Shown: piece after piece, positions 7,444 through 11,365 of the stretch | Position numbering within the stretch: position 1 is the first letter of the stretch | Layout of the letters: each line of letters opens with the position of its first letter | Origin: Anaerolineaceae bacterium | GTDB lineage: Bacteria > Chloroflexota > Anaerolineae > Anaerolineales > Anaerolineaceae | Assembly: GCA_003524305.1 (NCBI GenBank) | Contig: DQHW01000020.1 | Span: forward strand, 23,115 to 34,479 | Direction: 5' to 3' | DNA length: 11,365 nt | Made by a program: the position numbers and the translations under genes | Notes under the pieces: generated by a model | What the model was told of the DNA's origin: nothing | The model's input: only the letters and a program-made list of their open reading frames with translations | Databases searched by the model: none

Positions 7444-8052
7444 CTAGATGAAGTTCTTGAAGATATTGCAGATCGCGTCGGTTTCCATCCGTTCAAGGCA
7501 GCTAAACGCGGACATCAGACAATCACCCGATACCACCACCCCGTGTATGGGCATGATACAACCCAAACCGATTTTTTCAGCCAGTTCACGGCGATCATCA
7601 AAATATTTGTAAACGCTGTAGGCGAGTTCTTTTGAATATGCCGGGGCGGGATCAATCACACCGAAATATTCTCCGCGCTTGATCGTGGCTTCGGTAACAG
7701 TCTTAATGGGTTTGCTTTGGGAGGCGAAAACCATACTGAACTGCGGATGGGCGTGGATGGTACATTGGATGTATTTGAATTTTGAAAGAAGCAAAATGTG
7801 CATGTCTGTTTCACGGGATAATTTTCCACTTCCCTCAATAATATTGGCATCGTAATCAATCAGCAGGAATGATTCGACATCCAGATCGCACATTTCATAC
7901 TCGCTCATCATGCTTGGTGATATTAATATCCGATTCTCATCCACTCTGACGGCGAAATTTCCTCCGGCAGCGTTGGTTAATTTTCGATCCCACATGGCTT
8001 TGGCAATTTTCTTCATTTGCCGCCGCATATCAAGGTATTGTAATTCGCTCAT
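7444..8052 (-). CDS. Class II (zinc) aldolase/adducin-family protein, L-fuculose-phosphate aldolase-like
   Basis: A 202-residue protein of the FucA / AraD / RhaD superfamily. Seen: N-terminal NAAGGNF at residues 27-33 in place of the family NTSGN phosphate loop; KLSRETDMH at 77-85 with Glu81 as likely catalytic acid/base; zinc ligands His100 and His102 in IHAHPQ; third ligand His170 in MPIHGVVVSG. Known: these enzymes split ketose-1-phosphates to DHAP and an aldehyde, or epimerise L-ribulose-5-phosphate. Downstream lies a RhaB-like kinase that could supply a ketose-1-phosphate, so retro-aldol cleavage to DHAP plus lactaldehyde, glycolaldehyde or glyceraldehyde is the best guess. GAGGAG sits 9 bases before the ATG. 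Its TAG stop overlaps the ribosome site of the kinase gene, which points to translational coupling. Confidence 0.87.
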   Translation of the reverse strand: MSELQYLDMRRQMKKIAKAMWDRKLTNAAGGNFAVRVDENRILISPSMMSEYEMCDLDVESFLLIDYDANIIEGSGKLSRETDMHILLLSKFKYIQCTIHAHPQFSMVFASQSKPIKTVTEATIKRGEYFGVIDPAPAYSKELAYSVYKYFDDRRELAEKIGLGCIMPIHGVVVSGDCLMSAFSCLERMETDAICNIFKNFI

Positions 8053-8081
8053 CAGTATTCACTCCTCGTGCCAAGGTTAAC

Positions 8082-9023
8082 TCAAAGGATTTTTGTGACC
8101 ACGGCCTGGTTTCTCAATACTTCGACCCTGGTCTGGTCGAACCCCGCGGTAATTTCAGATTCTGCGGTCGCAGAAGCAACCGCACTGGCTGTTTTTAAAA
8201 TCTCAATAAAGGCTTCATTTTGGGCTATACCTGCAATAAGCGCAGCCAGAAATGCATCCCCACATCCACCTTCATTGATGGCATCCACCTTGATTGGGTT
8301 TATGCGGTAATAATCCGCTCCATTCTTGACGATGGCCCCATTTCCGCTCCAGGTCATGGCGATGATCTGAATCCCAAATTGATCCAATGCTTGCATGGCT
8401 TTAATAATCTCAGCCTCGTTGTGCAATTCATGACCAGCCAAAAAACATAATTCTTCAAGGTTGGGTTTTATCAAAAATGGACTGGCTGGCAGCGCTTCTT
8501 TCAGGTAAGCGCCGCTGGCATCCAGGTAGATTTGGGCACCCTTCTTTTTGGCTACCTCGCCAAGCTTGGAATATATGACTTTATCTTCAACGTTGCTCGC
8601 ATCTCCGGTTAAGACCAACACATCCCTCGGCACAAGTAAACTGGTAATTTGTGCAATCAGGTCATCAGTCATCATAGCTGGCAGCATTGGCCCTTGCTCA
8701 GTCAGCATGGTGCAAAGGCGCGTGTTCAATTCAACGATCTCATAATTCGTGCGGGATTCCATTTGCTCAATGTCATAGTGCAAGAATCGGCTCTCAACAC
8801 CCCAGTTTGCCAGCATTCTTTGGATCTTTTTCCCATTTTCACCCAATGTGACACCGAGGGCTACGCTTGGAACACCCAACAACTTAAGCCCAATCGAAAC
8901 ATGGGTACCTTTTCCGCCGATGGTTTCAATCGTTCGGCTCAACCGGTTGGTTTTCGAGGGCTGCAACTCGGCCAAAAATAAAACCTTATCAATGGCGGGG
9001 TTTAGGGTAAGTGTATAGATCAA
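8082..9023 (-). CDS. PfkB-family sugar kinase, 1-phosphofructokinase/tagatose-6-phosphate kinase-like
   Basis: A 313-residue ribokinase-superfamily kinase of the FruK/LacC type. Seen: the typical N-terminus IYTLTLNPAID with Asp12 at the sugar site; GGKGTHVS at 36-43; KPNLEE at 186-191; and the PfkB signature 2 core GGCGDAF at 252-258, with catalytic base Asp256. Odd: the anion-hole motif is GCGD rather than the common GAGD. The gene starts with TTG at 9023; the conserved N-terminus begins right there and AGGA at 9035-9032 stands 8 bases upstream, so no ATG is needed. Known: FruK and LacC phosphorylate fructose-1-phosphate or tagatose-6-phosphate to the bisphosphate. It lies 18 bases after deoR and 29 before the aldolase gene, so it probably shares their pathway. 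The sugar phosphate it uses is not known. Confidence 0.9.
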   Translation of the reverse strand: MIYTLTLNPAIDKVLFLAELQPSKTNRLSRTIETIGGKGTHVSIGLKLLGVPSVALGVTLGENGKKIQRMLANWGVESRFLHYDIEQMESRTNYEIVELNTRLCTMLTEQGPMLPAMMTDDLIAQITSLLVPRDVLVLTGDASNVEDKVIYSKLGEVAKKKGAQIYLDASGAYLKEALPASPFLIKPNLEELCFLAGHELHNEAEIIKAMQALDQFGIQIIAMTWSGNGAIVKNGADYYRINPIKVDAINEGGCGDAFLAALIAGIAQNEAFIEILKTASAVASATAESEITAGFDQTRVEVLRNQAVVTKIL

Positions 9024-9041
9024 TGGTATTTTCCTGATTGC

Positions 9042-9824
9042 TTAATTGACTTCAACTGGGATTACGTTGATCCCGGCTTTTTGAAAAGGCAAGAAATTGC
9101 TTGTATTCTGAAAATCAGTAATTAAGGTGTTGATGGATGAGAAATTGGCAAGAAAAACCGGACCGGTTCGTTCAAACTTGGTATGGTCAGCCAGGATAAA
9201 AACTTCTTTTGAGCGTTCGATCATCAATTGCTTGGTATCCACTTCGAGCATACTGGAATCAGTGAACTGATCCGGCAAGTGCACACCGGCGCACGACATA
9301 AATGATTTTGTGGGGTAAAACTCTCCAGCAGTCTTTCGCGCCGTCGCTCCATATGTGGATAAATTTGCTGGATTGAAAAATCCTCCCAAACATACCGCGG
9401 TCAAATTCGGATATTCAGACTCCAGCATGCCAACCAGCAGTTTTATCGAATTTGTGATCAGGGTCACTTTATATTGAACCGGAATGTGCTTTACCAGGTA
9501 GAGACAGGTGGAACTGTTATCAACAAAAATGTTGTCGCCATCATTGATGAAAGAGGCCGCCTTTTTACATATGGCTTCTTTTTCTTTGTAATACTGAATC
9601 TCGCGAATGGCGACCGGGAATTCTGCCAACCCTGATGGATATTTGCTCTCAAAAATGGCTCCACCGTGAGTGCGCTGTAATAAACCTTTGGATTCCATCT
9701 CACGCAAATCACGCCTGATGGTTTCTTTTGAGGCATTAAAGTGATCCGAAAGTTCATTCACTTCGACCCTGCCATTTTTTTCGAGAAGTTTCAATATTTC
9801 CGAGATTCTTTCAATTGTGTACAT
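9042..9824 (-). CDS. DeoR-family transcriptional regulator
   Basis: A 260-residue regulator of normal family length. Seen: N-terminal winged HTH (residues 1-58), with recognition helix around NASKETIRRDLREME at 30-44 and the wing RTHGGA at 51-56; then a phosphosugar-binding sensor domain with DGDNIFVDNSST at 95-106, LITNS at 122-126, CAG at 178-180 and LADHTKF at 211-217. Known: DeoR regulators (DeoR, GlpR, FruR, LacR, IolR) are mostly repressors released by a sugar phosphate made in the pathway they control. First gene of the four-gene minus-strand operon and divergent from a TIM-barrel isomerase gene, so it most likely controls both through 9825-9965. AGGA at 9832-9829 is 4 bases and AAGG at 9837-9834 is 9 bases before the ATG. 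Confidence 0.93.
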   Translation of the reverse strand: MYTIERISEILKLLEKNGRVEVNELSDHFNASKETIRRDLREMESKGLLQRTHGGAIFESKYPSGLAEFPVAIREIQYYKEKEAICKKAASFINDGDNIFVDNSSTCLYLVKHIPVQYKVTLITNSIKLLVGMLESEYPNLTAVCLGGFFNPANLSTYGATARKTAGEFYPTKSFMSCAGVHLPDQFTDSSMLEVDTKQLMIERSKEVFILADHTKFERTGPVFLANFSSINTLITDFQNTSNFLPFQKAGINVIPVEVN

Positions 9825-9965
9825 ATTATCCTGCCTTGTTAATCTATGACCGTTTGTGACTGTATGTTACCATATATTTGCGTTTTATACTAAACAAGGT
9901 TATAATTTACCCACAATCACTGAAATTCGGTAATTAGTAAATAACCATCAAACTAAAGAGGAAAA
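9825..9965. promoter_or_regulatory. Divergent promoter/operator region between deoR and the TIM-barrel gene
   Basis: AT-rich 141-bp intergenic region serving two divergent units. It holds a good plus-strand promoter (entered separately), an inverted pair of 7-mers CCTTGTT at 9834-9840 and AACAAGG at 9893-9899, and three head-to-tail 10-base units at 9846-9875 (ATGACCGTTT, GTGACTGTAT, GTTACCATAT). A weak minus-strand promoter can be drawn as TTGTTT at 9897-9892 and TATGGT at 9874-9869 with a 17-base spacer. The right AACAAGG lies in the spacer of the plus-strand promoter and the left one overlaps the deoR ribosome site, positions that suit repression by DeoR. Operator assignment is inference. 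Confidence 0.55.
9878..9906 (+). promoter_or_regulatory. Sigma70-type promoter for the TIM-barrel gene at 9966
   Basis: -35 TTGCGT at 9878-9883, 17-base spacer, perfect -10 TATAAT at 9901-9906. Transcription would begin near 9913, giving a leader of about 53 bases with ribosome site AGAGGA at 9957-9962. Confidence 0.7.
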
Positions 9966-10958
9966 ATGAAGCTTTCAGCCTTTGCGGTATTGTATAAAGA
10001 TCTTCCGCTACCAGAAGTGCTTGATATATTCAAATCCAAAGGGATTTTATATGCCGAAATAGGTTCCGGCGGTTTTATCGGAAAAAATCATTGCGATCCT
10101 CAAAAATTGATTCAAAATAAGGGCGCTAGAGAAAAGTTTCAAAGCTTCTTCTTGAACCGCGGTATGAAAATCTCAAGTTTAAGCTGCCATGGCAACCCAG
10201 TTCATCCACAACAGCATCTTGCGCTCAGTTATCGCCAGGATATTCAAGACTCCATCGATTTGGCAGCCTTGCTAGGCGTTGAGACGGTCGTTACCTTTTC
10301 AGGCTGCCCGGGGGATAGTGAAAATTCACTCTATCCAAATTGGCCGGTTTCACCGTTTCCTGAAGATTTTCAAACGGTGCTTGACTGGCAATGGAAAAAG
10401 AAACTGATCCCCTTCTGGAAAGAAATGGGCAAGTATGCCGAAGACAAAGGTGTTAAAGTCGCCATGGAAATGCACGGCGGTTATTCAGTCCACTCGCCTG
10501 CCACGGCCATACGCATGCGTGAAGAGACGGGCTGCAAATCACTTGGAGCCAACCTTGATCCGAGTCACATGTGGTGGCAAGGCATTGACCCGGCCCAGGC
10601 CGCACGCTACCTTTGCAACAAAGACTGCCTGTTCTATTTTCACGCAAAGGACGCAGCCGTTGATCCAAATTATGTTTCTTATTACGGCGTAACTGATATG
10701 CAAAGCTTCGGCACCGCTTTTGGTCGCGCCTGGCAGTTTCGTACTGTCGGATTCGGTCATGATTTAAAAGTCTGGGCTGATTTGTTCAGCACCATGCGTT
10801 CAGTGGGTTATGACGATTTTGTCAGTATTGAACATGAAGATTCTTATATGTCAGTAGAAGAAGGTTTGGATAAAGCGGTGGCCAACTTACGCCAGGTGCT
10901 TTTGGTACAACCACCTTCAAAGCCCAAAGCCTTCGACCTGGACTCAAAATATAAATAA
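9966..10958 (+). CDS. Second sugar isomerase/epimerase-like TIM barrel (xylose isomerase-like superfamily)
   Basis: A 330-residue relative of the TIM barrel encoded at 2091-3062. Seen: likely metal ligands Glu168 in AMEMHGG, Asp198 in NLDPSH, His226 in YFHAKD and Glu289 in SIEHED, at nearly the same positions as in the other copy; FRTVGFGHD at 258-266 matches its aromatic loop; both share GYD before the last strand and EHED after it. Differences (MWW after the Asp, a SGCPGDSE loop at 112-119) point to another substrate rather than a recent duplicate. Known: the fold supports aldose-ketose isomerisation, epimerisation or keto-sugar dehydration. Transcribed alone from its own promoter, divergent from the deoR operon, and followed by a terminator. 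It is the best candidate to make the ketose used by that operon's kinase, an inference from position. Confidence 0.88.
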   Translation: MKLSAFAVLYKDLPLPEVLDIFKSKGILYAEIGSGGFIGKNHCDPQKLIQNKGAREKFQSFFLNRGMKISSLSCHGNPVHPQQHLALSYRQDIQDSIDLAALLGVETVVTFSGCPGDSENSLYPNWPVSPFPEDFQTVLDWQWKKKLIPFWKEMGKYAEDKGVKVAMEMHGGYSVHSPATAIRMREETGCKSLGANLDPSHMWWQGIDPAQAARYLCNKDCLFYFHAKDAAVDPNYVSYYGVTDMQSFGTAFGRAWQFRTVGFGHDLKVWADLFSTMRSVGYDDFVSIEHEDSYMSVEEGLDKAVANLRQVLLVQPPSKPKAFDLDSKYK

Positions 10959-10976
10959 CACAGTTTGGTTTATTAC

Positions 10977-11020
10977 AAATGCCTGGCCTCTGCAGATTAC
11001 TGTGGTCAGGCATTTTCAAA
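10977..11020 (+). terminator. Intrinsic terminator after the second TIM-barrel gene
   Basis: Inverted repeat AAATGCCTG at 10977-10985 and CAGGCATTT at 11007-11015 (9 bp), extended by CC/GG across one mismatch, then TTTTCAAATTTTA. It lies 18 bases after the stop codon and separates this gene from the oxidoreductase unit at the right edge. Confidence 0.78.
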
Positions 11021-11193
11021 TTTTATTAATTCAACAATTTTCGACAGCCGTGCAGCGGATTGCTCATATCATTATTGTGTTTTGAACTCTAACAAAGATT
11101 GAGTTGAAAAAGTTATAATAATAGGAGTAACCAATTTCCATTGGGGGCAAAGACAATAACGACTTTTCAAGAAACCGGGTTTGCGAGGATAAG
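11021..11193 (+). promoter_or_regulatory. Leader region of the right-edge oxidoreductase gene
   Basis: A non-coding AT-rich stretch. TATAAT at 11114-11119 is a plausible -10 but no fitting -35 was found at 15-19 bases. Two small dyads follow: CCAAT/ATTGG at 11131-11144 and AAACC-G-GGTTT at 11172-11182, the latter just before the ribosome site GAGGA at 11185-11189. Either could be an operator; both are short and may be chance. Confidence 0.35.
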
Positions 11194-11365
11194 ATGACAA
11201 ACGAAATTACAACAGTTGGCATCATCGGGGTCGGCCAGATCGGCATTGTTCATCTAGAAAACTACCTCACATTGCCAAATGTAAAAGTCGCCGCCATCGC
11301 TGGCCGTGATCCTCAAAAAACCGAAGCCATTGCTCAAAAATACAACATTCCTTTTTGGACCACCG
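11194..11365 (+). CDS. Gfo/Idh/MocA-family oxidoreductase, 3' end outside window
   Basis: The first 57 codons of an NAD(P)-dependent sugar or inositol dehydrogenase-type protein; the rest (about 300 residues in typical members) runs past the window. Seen: a beta-strand TTVGIIG, then the dinucleotide loop GVGQIG at residues 12-17, HLENYL, and the second strand VAAIAGRDPQK, the usual Rossmann start of the family. Known: members oxidise or reduce hydroxyls of sugars, inositols and amino-sugars (IolG, glucose-fructose oxidoreductase, 3-keto-glycoside-forming enzymes). The ATG has GAGGA at 11185-11189, 4 bases upstream. It lies beyond a terminator, so it is a separate unit, though its family often appears beside xylose isomerase-like TIM barrels. 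Substrate cannot be told from the fragment. Confidence 0.85.
   Translation, partial: MTNEITTVGIIGVGQIGIVHLENYLTLPNVKVAAIAGRDPQKTEAIAQKYNIPFWTT

Noticed and set aside
5982..8052. Standard L-rhamnose or L-fucose operon
   Set aside because: No RhaA/FucI-type isomerase, no AraC-type regulator and an altered RhaB motif; the extra PfkB kinase is unexplained.
11064..11246. Minus-strand open frame of 60 codons near the right end
   Set aside because: Covers the start and leader of the Gfo/Idh/MocA gene, whose Rossmann motif and ribosome site are clear; the minus frame has no motif.
8082..11365. myo-Inositol (iol) operon: DeoR regulator, PfkB kinase, TIM barrels and Gfo/Idh/MocA all have counterparts in iol clusters
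   Set aside because: The PfkB protein has the FruK/LacC N-terminus (TLTLNPAID) rather than an IolC-like one, and no IolB- or IolD-like gene is visible; family-level resemblance only.
1..11365. RNA genes, CRISPR arrays, transposons, attachment sites
   Set aside because: No tRNA-like cloverleaf, repeat-spacer pattern, transposase motif or long terminal repeat was noticed; gaps are short and explained by terminators and leaders.

Overview
The window reads as a bacterial carbohydrate-catabolism locus of medium GC content (judged by eye, not counted). Genes are tightly packed, with good Shine-Dalgarno sites and some TTG starts. The taxon cannot be fixed from sequence alone. The mix of FGGY kinases, xylose-isomerase-like TIM barrels, MDR dehydrogenases and a single-domain Old Yellow Enzyme-like protein gives an impression of Chloroflexota (Anaerolineae) or an anaerobic Bacillota-like organism. 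This is a low-confidence inference.

Layout. (1) Positions 1-5894, plus strand, read as one run of co-oriented genes: the 3' part of a DeoC-type aldolase, a xylulokinase-like FGGY kinase, a sugar isomerase/epimerase-like TIM barrel, a zinc-dependent MDR (sorbitol/threonine dehydrogenase-like) dehydrogenase, a small VOC-fold protein and an Old Yellow Enzyme-family flavin oxidoreductase with a Cys cluster. A 9-bp hairpin sits between the dehydrogenase and VOC genes, and a perfect 15-bp terminator hairpin closes the run. (2) Positions 9824-5982, minus strand, form a compact four-gene operon, given here in transcription order: DeoR-family regulator, PfkB (FruK/LacC-like) kinase, class II aldolase, rhamnulokinase-like FGGY kinase. 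(3) A 141-bp divergent regulatory region (9825-9965) separates deoR from a plus-strand gene for a second TIM barrel of the same superfamily, which ends at a terminator. (4) At the right edge a Gfo/Idh/MocA-family oxidoreductase begins on the plus strand and is cut by the window end.

How it may work together (inference). Each half carries the tools to turn a sugar or polyol into triose-level products: an isomerase/epimerase or dehydrogenase to make a ketose, a kinase to phosphorylate it, and an aldolase to cleave it. The minus-strand operon plus the divergent TIM barrel looks like one inducible unit, with the DeoR protein probably sensing a phosphorylated sugar. The plus-strand run is a second unit, with a ketopentose-type kinase and a DeoC-like aldolase, that also carries two genes not usual in sugar operons (VOC and Old Yellow Enzyme). 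No single textbook pathway (rhamnose, fucose, tagatose, inositol, deoxyribose) accounts for the whole set. The substrate is therefore open, and this is the main point of interest. No tRNA, rRNA, CRISPR, insertion sequence or phage gene was seen.
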